Of a stretch of DNA of 64,000 nt, positions 24,022 to 39,100 are shown piece after piece. Position numbers and translations under genes: made by a program. Positions within the stretch are counted from its first letter, which is position 1, and each line of letters opens with the position of its first letter. The stretch is from Owenia fusiformis. Its lineage: Eukaryota > Annelida > Polychaeta > Sabellida > Oweniidae. The notes under the pieces are model-generated. The model had not been told where the DNA came from and searched no databases. It saw only the letters and a program-made list of their open reading frames with translations. The stretch is taken from the NCBI GenBank assembly GCA_903813345.2, contig CAIIXF020000011.1:873001-937000 (forward strand). The letters are read 5' to 3'.

Positions 24022-24029
24022 TATATAAA
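24022..24029 (+). promoter_or_regulatory. TATA box of the TSP1-NHL gene
   Basis: TATATAAA sits about 110 bp before the start codon of the signal-peptide exon. A transcription start about 30 bp downstream, near ACACACTCCA at 24051-24060, would give a short 5' UTR. This is inference from spacing. Confidence 0.55.
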
Positions 24030-24139
24030 TGCAAACCGCATCACCTACAGACACACTCCATCAAGAATTGATTTCAGAGTAACAAAGAAATACAAAATCT
24101 AGGAGTTCACGAAGGTAGACGAGGAGAACAGAGACAAAC

Positions 24140-24194
24140 ATGAAGGCATCAAGTTTTGCAATATTACTGGTTGTAATAATATACAATGTTCAAG
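24140..24194 (+). CDS. Signal-peptide exon
   Basis: ATG in a fair context (acaaacATGA) followed by MKASSFAILLVVIIYNVQ: a Lys, then a hydrophobic core and a polar end, typical of a signal peptide. The exon ends CAAG before a consensus donor GTAGGTAT, leaving one base of a codon (phase 1). 55 nt, found by reading the frame downstream of the TATA box. Confidence 0.8.
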
Positions 24195-27100
24195 GTAGGT
24201 ATATATAACTTTTGTTTTCAGTTCATAAATATGTTCTTGAGGAACCAATTTAAAATGATGGATGCATCTACCTTTCAGAAAATTCAAAATTTCTTGCCTA
24301 AGGCGCAAACATTGGTGATTCATTACTTAAATAGCTTGAAGTGCAAAGGTTAGTGGTTCAAATCCCATGACTGACCACCTTCTTTGTGTCTTTGTATTTG
24401 CACGTACTTATGTACACAGGGTGTGTACAAAGTTAAGCGTGATAGTTGAATGCGCGGGATAGGTAAACACAAGGGTGATGAAATTTGAACAAACTGATGT
24501 TTTCATTGTTTCATAAAGATCTGGTCTAGTTTCTAGATATTTCTATCTGTAAATGTCTATAATAACGTCCTAGACAGGAACTCAACAGAGGATTCCATAG
24601 ATAAGGTGGATTATAACCCTGTTTATTATTTCGTGAAGCCAAAGATTACGATTTCTCTGCACCCTGATGTCCAATCAAGATCATTCATGTATCTATGTGT
24701 TCCCGACACGTTTGGGTATCCGGGAATGACAACGTCTACCCAAAATTTGCACGCAATATTGACGTTATCAATGAGTGAAATAGGAAAACAAAAAGGTGTG
24801 CTATTCTTTTAATAACTATTTACAAAAATGTTCCCTAGACACAAATCTATTTAGGTAAGGGTTTGCTTTAAAGTCAGAAAGCCCTAATGAGACAATACAA
24901 ACCCAGAGAAAACCCAGAAGACCGCAGATTTTATGCAATGTTTTACGTTCATGTAAACAAGTAAAGTACATCTAATCCCATATAAAACACTGGCCTACGT
25001 GACATGTACTTATATGTTCAAACTGTATTATAGAACCTTTCAATATGACATTTGCTTCTGTGTTCTGTATGCCCCTCTACCTGCTTAATAAGGCAATGCA
25101 TCTTCAATAAAACCTTAGCCAAGTAGATTAGAGTCTATGGAACACTTTTGTATATAGTTTTCACAAGTTAAGTAATTTTGTTTGTGTATCTAAAATTTTG
25201 TCTTCTCGAATTCAGTCCTAAATTACGTCAATATAGCGTACAAACTCTGTGTAGACGTTGCTATTCACGGATGTCCAAACGTGTCAGGAACACAAATATA
25301 CTCAAATGATCTTGATTGGACTTCAGGGTGCCGAGAAATCGTAATTTTACTGAGTGGCTTCACGAAAAAGTAAACAGGGTTATAAGCCACGTTAAAGCCA
25401 CAAAAAATCAAAATGTAGTATACGGTATATAACGCGCGGTAACGGTAAGGTACAACACAAGGAATGTGAATTTGCGTTTAACCGTATCTCAGGTAAATGT
25501 ACCCGCGCATTATAGTTCAAGTCGCATCATCCTCGTGATATACCTTACCCCGTGCTTTCAACTGTCACGCTTAATTTGGTACACACCCAGTGATTTATAT
25601 ACAATTAGAACGTGCACTTAATTCAAGTAATGAGTTATTACTGTTCATGTGGTGCATTGTCTATTACACATAGATTAAGCGTGACAGTTGAACACGTGGG
25701 GTACGGTACAAAACGAGGCTGATTAAAGTTGAGCAAACTGATGTTTTCATCGTTTCTCAGAAAGATCTGGTCTAATTTTTAGATAGTTTTTATATGTGAT
25801 TGTCTGTAACAACATCCTAGACAGTGAACTTGAAGGTGAATTTCATAGTTAATCCTACACAATCTCGGAATGTATTATACGGTAAAGATACGGTACATCG
25901 CAAATTCAAATTCCTTTTGTTGTAACTTAAGCTCCGTTATATAGCGAGACCCATGCCTCTCTATCATTTCAAAAATTTACCCAACGTATCAGTCTCTGTT
26001 AATTTATGGCATCCATACTTTTTTGAAAGGTAACGCTTTGAGGTTCAATTCAACCAAAACAAATTTCCCATATAATTTCAATATTCAATTATGCAAATTA
26101 GCTCATGTGCATAAATTGTGACATCATAAATCTATTTTTGGTTCAGAATTTTCAAGTATAGCAATGTATCTTTAAGAACTGAAGCCGCACGGTAGAATTT
26201 CTTCAATGTTATGACTTTTATTCTATGAGCAGAAGGTATAAGCAACATTACACGATGTCCGATTTGGTGCTCTGATCTGGCCACGTGAAAAGGTTTTCAT
26301 ACTATTTTATAGATGTCGCTGTAACATATTTTCAAGTATTTAGCCCCCGTAGGAACGGTGATTACTCTGTCATATAATGACTTCCGTTTGCAAGATTTCT
26401 GTACATAATTCAACTTTTTCCAAGGTTTGTTGTGCTTTTTACCGTTTTTCCGGGCGTCATTTCGTTCTCAAGTTACATTCTGTGAAAGATAAGGTAGAAT
26501 TATGCGGGTAATACGTCGCTTTTATGATGTTCTTTTGAGAAATTTATGGTTTTATTTAAAAAATTAAAATCACAGAAATTGTTTTTGATCTTTGATTCAT
26601 CAAAAAATCAACTTTGTTAATTTATCTCACTTAACAATTTTATGGGAGATCAAGAGTCTAAATATCCCTATCACGCGAGGGCTAAAAAACAAGATGGCGT
26701 ACTTATTATTTAATCCCGGGATTTTGTCCCATATGGCCCAGTTTGATTTCCTCATCAGTACAAATGAATTAACACTTACAGTACTGCAGTGTAGGCCTAG
26801 TCCATGCTCTAACAAACAGCTGGACTGGATTAAAATGTATTTTCGACTGTACAGTACAGATTTAAAGACTTGCATGTACATTTCGCCTACGTATTTGTGA
26901 CGTAGTTTTCCTCGAATTGGTACAGTTTATTATCACGTGATTATCGATTTTATAAAAACAGCGCTATCTATCAATTACTCCGTGCGTCAAAAGCATAAAT
27001 TGAAATGGCCAGCTGGGGCTGCGAAATCTGTCATCGTGTTAAAATGAAAACAGATTCAAAATTGGATGAGAACTAACAAAGTTATTAAGCTTTCAAGGCA

Positions 27101-30100
27101 GCTATCATGAATGTTATCATTAACAATTAAACGTCTTACCTTAGAAGTGAAATGTTTGGTAGCGAGGAGATCTTGGTATCAAGTTGATCCTAATTGAAGA
27201 ACCGGTATGGTCCATTCTTTTGGAAGAAGGGTGGCTGCTTGAGGCACTGTACTACCCACGGGGTGACTTTAAAAGGTAGCTGCTCGGGGCACTGTACTAC
27301 CTGGAAGTTCAAGTATGAATATCACTTACCGTCGAACAATCAGATAAGGAAGCCGTTCGCCGCGGGCACCCTTGCATTATGGTTTGCCAACCTACCCTAT
27401 GTATGCATGCGTTGTTTACGGGTTTGTAGGCGTTAACTACGCCCATGCAGACGTGAACTTACGCCAGTGCAGGAATTTATTAATAGGAATTTATTATAGC
27501 ATATGAAGCCATTTTGTTTGAAAAAGTACAATCAATGAGGTAGCCACAAAAAACATCCTCTAGTAGTATATGTACGGTAGTTGCACTTTCGCTCTATGAA
27601 CCACTTTCTGTCCTTGTATAACCACACTTGTTAGCGATTGCGTTTTTTCGATCTTGCACTCATGATTTAAGTTCTAAAGTTCACACCGGAATAGCCTGAC
27701 TACGGTAAAGTCAGATACCGTTGTCACAAATGGCTGACACAGGTTCGTATTCGATTTGATTTTCACGAATTAAAAGTTCAATAGAGCATGAATATTAAAG
27801 TCATTTGGCACACGAATCAATAAAAGTATCTTGGTACTCACCGTATAGTTGGTTATCTTCTACCATCTAAATAAAACCTTAAATTTAACCGATCAAGATA
27901 TGACATGGGACAACGAATACTGTAAAAATGACAACGGTAAAGGTGGGTCAAATGTACTCTAAAATCGAGATGACAACGGCAATATTTGACGATGGTATCT
28001 AGAAAGACAACGATAATGTAACGCTAGAAGCATTGACATTTTATGGTATTGTAATAAATCGCCGGGCCCTCTCTCTGAGCAACAAAACGTGGTAGCGTGG
28101 CTAGGTCCGGGAATATTATAAAACTAAATTTTGACTTGATCTTGAATTGAGTTAATCAAATTATTCACTTGGTCATTAAGGGGAATTTTGAATAATGTAA
28201 TACTGGAAAGTGCTGACACCTTTAAATGACAAATTTGACTGAAAAAGTACTAACTGTGAGAGGGGGTGATTGCAATGTATAATGATATAAATGGAATCTC
28301 TAACACAACTTGCACCTAAATATTCTCAACAGATCGCAATAATGAGCTTGATATGACCCCTTAAATATATGGGTTTTAAATGAAGATGAAACAGTCTGTT
28401 GAAAATAAACTTTAGATCAAATTGACCACTCTACGCAAAGCAACGGACAAAGAAATTAAGATTATATAATTTTAATAATGATATAAATCTGAATATATAG
28501 AATATAATGCATAAAATGGTATAATTACAAAGGAATATTTACATAATCAGAGTCACGAAGTTCGATCGAATAAGAAACTGTTAACTCTCAACAGGAACGA
28601 TCGTATTATTGAACTTACTCTTGATTAAGAATCTCACCAATCTCCCTAACTATCTCATTCCCAACATTTTACTCCACTTTCATGACAAAAGTTCTCTATG
28701 TATATGCATTAGAGGTGTGCACTGTTGGTAAATCACTTAATCGATTAACAAAATATTTTAATCGATTAATCATCGATTAATCATTCTAACATAAACGATG
28801 GAGATCTGACATAATTTCCCTTCAATTTTCTAATTCTTTAGTAGAAGGCGATAATTCATTCGTTTGATTTGATTGCATACCTCTATTTAATATATACGAG
28901 TATATATCAATATAAGATGTATCAGTGAAACACAAAAAAGAGGTAACCATCAGGCTTAGGCTAAGCTTGTTTGGCAGTTTGAGTTTTAAGCTTGGCATGT
29001 CATCCTGACAAATTAGGTCTCAATCAGTCAGTGAAATCAAGTAAGCTTACTCACAGCAGGATATTGAAGATTATCTTTTTGAGAATCAGTTAATTGAGTA
29101 TTAAAAATCTTAATCGATTAAACTTGTGTCGATCAATTAATCGATGATCGATTAAAAATTCACACCTCTAATATGCATGACCTGAACTACTCAACACTAC
29201 AGTGACCATGAGCACCTTAAAATAACAGAACACTCAAAAAGCAGAAATTCATGAAAATCCATTGATACACACTGATATCTGAGCCAAAGAACAGAAAATA
29301 TTCCTTAAAGAGCCTGACAGAAATCCACTTGAATATTCAAGTCTTGAAGACTAGAGTTGAAAAGTATAAAAAAATGAGTTTAAAACTGAAACAACCTTAT
29401 CCCTCGAAATGCATCGAGGTTCCGAGATCTCAAAACCACGAGGTTGAGAACTTAAGGAACTGAGACAATGAGATTTCAGTTATAAACTGGAAACAAAAAG
29501 TAACTCATATAATTGAGAAGTTTTAGCCTTGTGGTAACCGACTAAAAAGTGGCTCCCCAGAATCCTTAACAAAAGCCCAAGATTCCTTTAGAATGAAACT
29601 TACAACCAATTAAATGTAAATGAAAGAACTAAAATGTTCTAAAATATCTGCATTCGATTGAAATGTAATTAAGAATCCCAAGGGTGCTTAAGTTCAAACA
29701 CCCAGGAATTCACTATATGTAAATCCCGTGTGGAACCTCGATTACACTCAACCCAAGGCAGATAATAGAGTTTTACAAGCGCAAAACTCTCAATGAAATG
29801 ATAAAAAATATACTGAAAATGCCAAAATAACTTTGCTAAATAATACAAAGTATCAACAAGAAATTTTGATTTGCAAAGATAAAGTTAAGTAAAGAATTTC
29901 TTACGCCATGGTATCTCAGCCTCAAATCTACATTTTAGCAATCCAAGATCTTTCTCTCATGTTTCTCACACGCTCACTATTCCAGCCTCAAAACTGCATT
30001 CCGTCCTTAACACTAAAAAATATTACTTACTTCCCAAAATATAACAATCAGCTAGAGCTAACACCTTGGTCAATGCATTGAATACTTATCCTCCTAACTT

Positions 30101-33100
30101 GACATTGGCTAAGCTTCTTTCTCTACTTTAAAACACTCTTAGGACTGATGGTCCTTGTAAAATCACATTATATACAAAATAACATTTGAAACAAGTAACT
30201 AAAAGATAATGCACAAACTCAATATAAAATAAAATGAATGTACAAATAAAAGTACAAAGTAATGATGCCAGGATCATTACAGTATGACTCTATGAAACAA
30301 TTTATTAAGCGTAAGATTTATGAAGTCTAAAATAATTGTTATGATTATTTTTATTTGTGCTCCGGCAGAGGAACATGTATATGATTACCTCTCTATAATT
30401 GTGGGTCTAGGTTCCAGGTTAATTACGTAAATTACGACCGTGTATATACGGGATATACCCAAGAGGTATTGCTTACCTTCATAGATGGTAAACAAAATAC
30501 AATACAATACAATTAGTCAACAAATGTCAAATAGCATTATTAAAGCATTACTATGTATTTATATGAATCATTAACAGTGTATGGTAAATTATAAAATTTA
30601 CTATTATTTAATTCCTGTATTTAAAATACAGGATCGAGATCCCCAAATTCTGACCCCTTTGAATGATAGTCAAAATACATTTCCATATACTTACATGTTC
30701 AGTTCATTGGAAAAATATGTACATTTTTATTCAATACGATATTTCTTTATTGTTATATTTTTTATAGTTGTCAAACAATGACGTTCACAGTAGCTGCCCA
30801 AAAAGCTGAATAACTTTGCTAATTCTGATCCAATTTTAAATCTGTTGTCTCTTGAATGTTGCCTATATCTTCCATCAAATAAATGTCAAAGCTATGCACA
30901 CATTATTTCATACGGCCTTAGTTTTAATAGATATGTTACTAAACTGGGATATTCTTAACAAAAATAGATTGATGACGTCACAATTTATACAAATTAGCTA
31001 ATTTACATAATTGAATACTGTAATCGTTCAGGAAATTTCTTAAGGTTTAATTTGATACCCACATCATTTCTATAGACTAAATAATGACAAAGCTACAAGT
31101 ATTTTAAACGTCCGTTAAGATGTCTGAATATAATTGTCAAATAATGACACTCACAGTAGCTGTCTTGAAAGTTTAATAACTTTAATAATACTGATCCAAT
31201 TTTGAATCTGTTTTCATTTTTATGTTGCTTAGACCTTCTTATAGACTAAAGGACCAAACTTCTGATATACGGCCTCAGTTCTAATAGATACGTTGCTTTT
31301 TGATTGATGATGTCACAATTTATGCAAATTATCCAATTTATCGTGTCAATCAGTTGGTCAATCAGTCTTAAATTAAACTTTGTAAAATGTACCATTCTAG
31401 TGATCATTGTAATTGTTGTTATGTCAACACTAGTTATATATTTTGCCTAACCTCGAGTGCTCTTGAAACCTGAATGGTCCAGCTACATAAACATGGTAAG
31501 GCGTATTCGAGGTACTTTACTTCTGAATACTTCTTCAATCTTCAACATTCCAGAGACTAATTCTGCTAGTAAAACCTGTAACAAACGAATGCTAAGCATA
31601 AAAGCAGATATCGAGGAGCTAAAGGAAAAGACTGATGCAAGTATTATCAGCATTAAACATGATCTGTCAGACTTAAAGGAGGAGATGGTCTCACTAAAGG
31701 AGGAGATGGTCTCATGTTTCGATGACATAAAGGAAATTATTGCAGCATTGAAAAGTGAGTTTGCAGTATCAAAAATTGATGAACCAAAGGACAGAGGTAA
31801 ACCTGTAAACAATCATGCGATAGTCAAACTATACTATATCTAGTAGTGAGTTCCTGTAACTCTAATTTTGGAATGACAGATCAGAGAGATTTTCACAAGC
31901 GTTTGATAAAGTCATCATTTACTGCGCTACTCTATCATTATTATCATGATTTTGAGTCTCACACTACACTGTTTTTCTTCAAACATGTTCCATTAAAACC
32001 TTCACAGAAATACCTTTCAGTCGAGACATTGCTTTTGTTTACAAAGTCCCTCGTTTTAGCGGCGTTTTGGTCCCCAAATGTGAGAAGTTGCAAATCCTCA
32101 GAGATTTCAACCACAAACCTAGATTTATATCCAAAGAACAGGTGTAGGTTTCTATAGATTTATTATACAACCCTCGATTCACTGCATCAACATATTGTAA
32201 CGTTTTTCCCGGGGCGCGCGGCTCGGGTCAGGAATACGGGGAAAATGCGGGGAAGGTGGACTCTCCCGCGTGTTACTCATTTGAGGGATTATACCACTGC
32301 ATCAAATGTGGAATTTCTAGTAATTTCTAGACGTGCTTAGCCGGTGTAGAAGTAATGTAGGTCCCCCCCCCAAAATAATGTCCCCCGGATCATTTTCACT
32401 AAGGGATTTTGGTCCCTGGACCATTTACCCTAGGGAAATTGGCCCGCCGGACATCTAATACCTAAGAAATATTGTCCTATAGCTAGGGTGAATGGTCCAG
32501 ATGGGACCATTTTTACTAGGAAAAAAGGTCTCCCAAATGTGTATCAATTATTATTATAATCAACAGATAGAGTAGAATGTGTTAGTCATAATAAGATTTA
32601 ACATAAACAAGTATAAAAACAATCAATTTAAGGCACAATATCTTTATTTAGTAATTACAAATTATCTTAGGACATTACTAGCATTTTTAAAGCACATAAT
32701 ATACACAATAGATCGCAAGAGATCGAAGTCAAATAATTTGTAGTTCATATCCATAAATTATATTTAACAATACATTTACGTCACGTTATATTTCAGTCGC
32801 ATTATCTCTATTTCATTAACACGTCTAGCAATAAATACTCTTAATATTCCTCACTAACAGTAGTATTAGTACATACTGCTACTCACAGTGCTAGATTTGA
32901 AATCTTTCAAATTTTTCCATTCACTGTCTGTTTAAAGAGTTGGCCAGTCTTGTTTCTCAGTCGATAACCACTCGTACACACGTGTTCTACGACTTCATAA
33001 GGGCAAATTCAATGGATTTAGTTTTTGCCTCCCTTGCACTCGTCCCTTCGCATATTTTTCTTCATGCCTAACCATCGACAACGAACAGTGACAAAATATA

Positions 33101-36100
33101 CCGTCGTACACTTTAAATGTACGGTGTTACTATTCTAACTGATATGAAGCAAAAACGATGATGTGGGTGTGGTGTAGGTTTTAAAAATTAATCTAAGGAA
33201 TCCTTAAGGGGTTTAATCACGAGGTACCATCGACTAATTTTGGCAACGTACCGGAGAACGACATTTTACTAAGAAATGGCAATAATTTAGCACAATATAT
33301 TTTTTAATATAACCGTAACCGGAGCTGGGAACGTAACCGGAGCAGATCAGTTGAATTATACAATTTAAAAAAATAAAATATATGATTTAAAGCATATATA
33401 TTAATAAATACGCATTCGAACAATCTCGTATGTTTTTAAATTAGTATATGTGCTTTAAATCATATATTTTTTTTTTGATTAAATAATTCAACTGATCTGC
33501 TCCGGTTACTTTCCCAGGTCCGGTTACGTTCCTAAGTAATATTTTTAAAACTTTTTTTTAATTAAACAAATCAGAGTTGTGTGAATCAGAAATAACAGAA
33601 TTATTCAAAAGTATAAGGACTATTCTGTACTTTTTTCAAAAGTCTATACTTAAATGTTGTGAAAAGTTATAATCGAAAAAACATCTTTCGGAGTAAAGTC
33701 CGTCTGCGCCGATTTCAATAACTTCGTACTTGATCAGAACTGGGTTCCAACAGAATTCCTACAAACTCACGAATGAAATAGTTATTGCATGGAATACTTA
33801 CTTTTGTCAAAATCAAAATAGAACTCTAGTTAAAAAATATATTGTGCTAAATTATTGCCATTTCTTAGTAAAATGTCGTTCTCCGGTACGTTGCCAAAAT
33901 TATTCGATGGTACCCCGTGTTTATGTTTAATTTCGTGTGTATTCGATTTAGAAGACATTTACCTTTCTCATTCCGTGAAAAGATTTTCGGGCAGTGCTCG
34001 AGTTTTTTCGTTGTAAATCTACCCACCAACAATGATCGGTTGGTAAATGTTGATTTTTTCACATTTCCTTTGGTCATTTTTTTTCCCTGTCGCCTAAGAG
34101 TGTCGATTATTTTCATGATAATATGTTTTCCAAAGTTACAAAATTAAGGTCGGTTTAAGATTTAATAAATATTCACGTTTTTGCTAGAATTATAAAAATA
34201 AGAAAATCATAAGTGTACGCTGTCACCTCGATATACGTTGTCCCATTGAACTTACAAATCTGAATTCACAGATAACCCTCAAGTAGACAACGTATTTTTC
34301 ATAACACTAATAAGGGGCAAGGAGATCAGATTCATTTAAAACTGAAACGGAACAATCCAGTATTACTAATTCAACTTGATTGAACAATATTGAACCTCTG
34401 CTCTTTCCAGATATAGCATAAGCGGGATTTCGAAAGTCATCTTCGATTAGCTAATACATGTCTCTCCATGAACTCCTTAAGATTATTAAAATTCATAAAA
34501 GTGCACGATAACGTAATACACCGACGCCGAATGGTCAAAGAGGTTGGAAGATAACACTCCATGGTCAAATATGAATCACCATATCAACACTTTCATAAAA
34601 TAAAATAGCATTCAACAAGAGGTAAAAATCACTTTTACCTGTTTATCTGTACCAGGGATACACGAACATGTTCGTTGAACATCACTTGTTACTCATGAAA
34701 TCCTTAATGCGTTTTGAAATTAAATCATTGCATTGTTTACATTTCAATTACCGGGACAACGTACATTGAAGATGACAACGTACATATTTAAATTTTTAAA
34801 TTATACCAAATACCAAACCTTCAACCGTTACCTCGAAATGTCCAAAATGTTCAAAATGTGCGTTCACCTTAAGCATAGCAAAGGCTCCAGCTCTCCATAA
34901 TTCGAAACATTAAAGAAGATATTATAAAAAATAACATCTCCCTTATATATAGACAAGAATAAAAAGACACACAAGAATAGAATAAATAATATGTAAGCGC
35001 TTTGACGGGGAATCGAACCTAGAACAATTGGAAATGGAATCTTACAAATAATTATATGCAGTACTTACCCAGTGCCTCTATCCATTCAGCCACAGCACGA
35101 TGCGTAAAGATTTCGATTACCGCTATACATTATAATGTATATACTATATAGTTTTAATATGTAGAGGACAATTAACCCTGCTTCTGATGTGACAGAAATG
35201 ATTGTCCCCTCAGTGTGAATTGTCCTAGGGACACTATATATAACATAGGACAATGAATACTAGGGATAAGTGTCCTAGTACTGCATTTCAATAATGGTCC
35301 CCCTTGGACCTAAATCCTCCTAGGAACCTAGGGATATAGGACACACGGACACACGGTCCTGTAATGATGCAGAATGCCCCGGTATGATTTGACAGAATTA
35401 GGAATTTATTATAGCATATGAAGTCATTTATAGAGGTAAAGAATTTTATTTATTAACCGAATATGTTTTTGTTTCAGTAAATGGAGGCCCTGGCACGTGG
35501 TCAGCTTGGGGAGCGTGTTCTACAACCTGCGGAGATGGAGAGCAAACTCGCACAAGAGCATGTGACAACCCAGCTCCAGCTCATGGAGGAAGCCAATGCA
35601 ATTCAAGTGATCTGACGGACACACGGTCTTGTAATGATGCAGAATGCCCCGGTATGATTTGACAGAATTTGGAATATATTATAGCGTATAAAGTCATTTA
35701 GAGATAAATATTTTGATTTAAAATGCGATTTTGTTTCAGTTAACGGGGGTCCTGGTTCGTGGTTAGCTTGGGGAGCATATTTCATAACCTGTGGAGATGG
35801 AGAGCAACCTCGAACAAGAGCATCTGACATCCCACTGAAATACAGAATTCTATTATTTCTACTGAATGTATTTTGTTTTAGTTGACGGAGTTCCTGGTTC
35901 GTGGTCAGCTCAGAGAGCGTGTTCTGTAACCTCCAGAGATGGCTAACTTTTTGACTATAAATCAACCCATTGAAATAGAGAATTCGATTGTCTCAACTGA
36001 ATATGTTTTTGTTTCAGTTAACGGAGGTCTTGGTACGTGGTCAGTTTAGCGAGCGTGTTCTACAACTCTCCGGATATGGTGGACAAACTCGCAGAAGGGC

Positions 36101-39100
36101 ATTAATCAACCCATTGAAATAGAGAATTCGATTGTCTCAACTGAATATGTTTTTGTTTCAGTTAACGGAGGTCTTGGTACGTGGTCACTTTAGCGAGCGT
36201 GTTCTACAACTCTCCGGATATGGTGGACAAACTCGCAGAAGGGCATTAATCAACCCATTGAAATAGAGAATTCGATTGTCTCAACTGAATATGTTTTTGT
36301 TTCAGTTAACGGAGGTCTTGGTACGTGGTCACTTTAGCGAGCGTGTTCTACAACTCTCCGGATATGGTGGACAAACTCGCAGAAGGGCATTAATCAACCC
36401 ATTGAAATAGAGAATTCGATTGTCTCAACTGAATATGTTTTTGTTTCAGTTAACGGAGGTCTTGGTACGTGGTCACTTTAGCGAGCGTGTTCTACAACTC
36501 TCCGGATATGGTGGACAAACTCGCAGGGCATTAATCAACCCATTGAAATAGAGAATTCGATTGTCTCAACTGAATATGTTTTTGTTTCAGTTAACGGAGG
36601 TCTTGGTACGTGGTCACTTTAGCGAGCGTGTTCTACAACTCTCCGGATATGGTGGACAAACTCGCAGAAGGGCATTAATCAACCCATTGAAATAGAGAAT
36701 TCGATTGTCTCAACTGAATATGTTTTTGTTTCAGTTAACGGAGGTCTTGGTACGTGGTCACTTTAGCGAGCGTGTTCTACAACTCTCCGGATATGGTGGA
36801 CAAACTCGCAGAAGGGCATAAATCAACCCATTGGATAGAAAATTATATTAACTGAATAATGATGTAGTCTAATGTTTTAGTTTTAGTTAACGGGGTCCTT
36901 TACGAAGTCAGCTTGGAGAGCATGTTCTGCAACCTGTGGAGATGGAGTACAAACTCGCACGAGAACATAAAACAACCCACTGAAATAGACAATTCGATTA
37001 TTTTAACTGAACATGTTTTTGTTTTACATTTATTTGAATCGTTATTCTCGTGACATGCACTAAAAATGTAAATATTTGAAAAATCGACTTTGCTCTCAAT
37101 CAAAATCCCTTGTGCTATTTCAGTTAAACCCGGTCCGCCTGGTAGACCTGTCGTATCTGTACTCGACGTTCTTGAATAATTACCCACAATACAATTTTTT
37201 TAGAGAACATTTTGATACCTCTTTTTCTTATTGGTCTTTTTGTTTACTTTTACATAAGAATGTACATGTTATATGACCATATTGAAAATTGAATGTATTC
37301 GAGATAATACTAAGGCATATTTATATTATAATACTTTCTGCAATAGAAAAAGGGAGGCATGGCACTGCTCAATTGGAGTTCTCATGTTTCTAACACAGAG
37401 TTGCATACCCTTTTCTCTCTTTAAAGCCAATGATAACGCATAAATACAATCTTACATATACATAGGGTGTCCCGAAAGTATGGTCCCCCTGTACTTATGT
37501 CCATGGCCAACATACCGTGCTGTTCAATGCTCTAGCATGAACAGTTAACTTCGATATGGAATATGTTAACCGTATTGTGAAACAGACTCCATAAAAAGAT
37601 TACAAATATATGAGCAAGGGTGTATGAGCAAATAATTTGCATTTATGATTATTAAGAACATGGATGATTGAGAATACAACTTTTTGATTTATTTCTAAAA
37701 CTTCTTCAGGTTCTTCAGTTTACCTGAAGAAGATTTAGAAATAAATCAACGATTTGTATTCTCAATCATTTTTGATATTTTAACACTTATTAACAATATA
37801 CAAGCGACTCGCCTTTATCACGCAATGAGCTACTTGTGATTCCAGCCTTGGTTCACTTATAAATGCCCTTAATACCGTGTGTCAAAGTAATGATGTGATA
37901 TACGTAAGAATGTTAAACCAATAAAAAAACGTCGACCTTGTCCGTTTCTAAATGATTTGCCGAATTACAACTTTGACATTTCAATCATTCCATTCCACGA
38001 TTTTTTGCATTCTCTAGCATTCTTATTTCATACGATGTTAAAATAAATCTGAAATCATTGTACCATATAATTACAACCTGATTTCATCATTCACTTATCA
38101 TATGTTTCTTAATTTTGTAATTGCAGTAACCGTTGGAAAACTAAAAAGCATCCCAATTGTTGCAAAGAGACAGCTGCAGTCAAGAGATATATATGATCTT
38201 GCAGTAACATCAAGTGGACATATTGTGGTAACAGGTAGGAGCAACACAACGATATATGCCAGTGATTATAGTCTCATCAAAGATATCGGCCAAACATTCA
38301 TTCGTGTTACAGTTACAAGTGATGATCAACTTGTATTCACTGACGGGTCAAGCACAATCTACTTCTATACAGCAGACGGCAATCATATACGCAACATTAA
38401 CACAGGGTCTTCATATCATCTACGTGGTATTACTACACTATCTACTGGTCAGTTGGTTGTATGCGATGATTACACAGACAACGTGTATATTGTTGAACAA
38501 GATACAGGGAATGCAACACCACTCTCTGCTCCCGGTACGTTTAGCGGTCCTGGCTATGTGACAACGAACAGCAAAGGAGTAGTTATAGTGAGTGACTTTT
38601 ACGGACATTCTATAAAGGGATTGGACCAGGATGGCAATATTCTCTTCAGTTCACACACGGGAATTTCGCGTCATAATTATTCCTCCGCTTGGTGCGCTGT
38701 TGTGCATAGCAACGTCCTATGCAACGTGTATAAACATCGCGCGGACGTATAAGTACAACCCGTCAGTTTTTCATGTTTGCAATGAAATTTTCTATTCAGA
38801 TAGGTGTTTTAAACTATGATTTTCTTTCATAATATATATTGTTAGATAGGCATGATACATATCATCGTGTTTCTAAAGAATTGCTTATTTTAATCCTGTT
38901 TATTTCAAGTTGATAGGTTCAATATTAGTAAAGTTACGGCTTCACTATGGAGGGGCAATTTCTTCGTAAACTAAAAACCGCATCGTCAGCAAAGATTTGA
39001 CGAAAACACAACATTTTTTGCGCCGGTGGCATTTTTTCATTTATTGATGAATCTTTATCAAATTTGAAACATGTATGAGCTAAATATACAAATTGTGTCT

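Noticed and set aside
27194-27436. 80-codon ORF with repeated Cys-His pattern (LRHCTTHG, SGHCTTWK)
   Set aside because: The pattern comes from a short DNA repeat (GGCACTGTACTACC); no splice sites in phase 1 and no domain match.
31483-31812. Minus-strand ORF of 109 codons
   Set aside because: Antisense of the coiled-coil exon, which has splice sites and phase on the plus strand.
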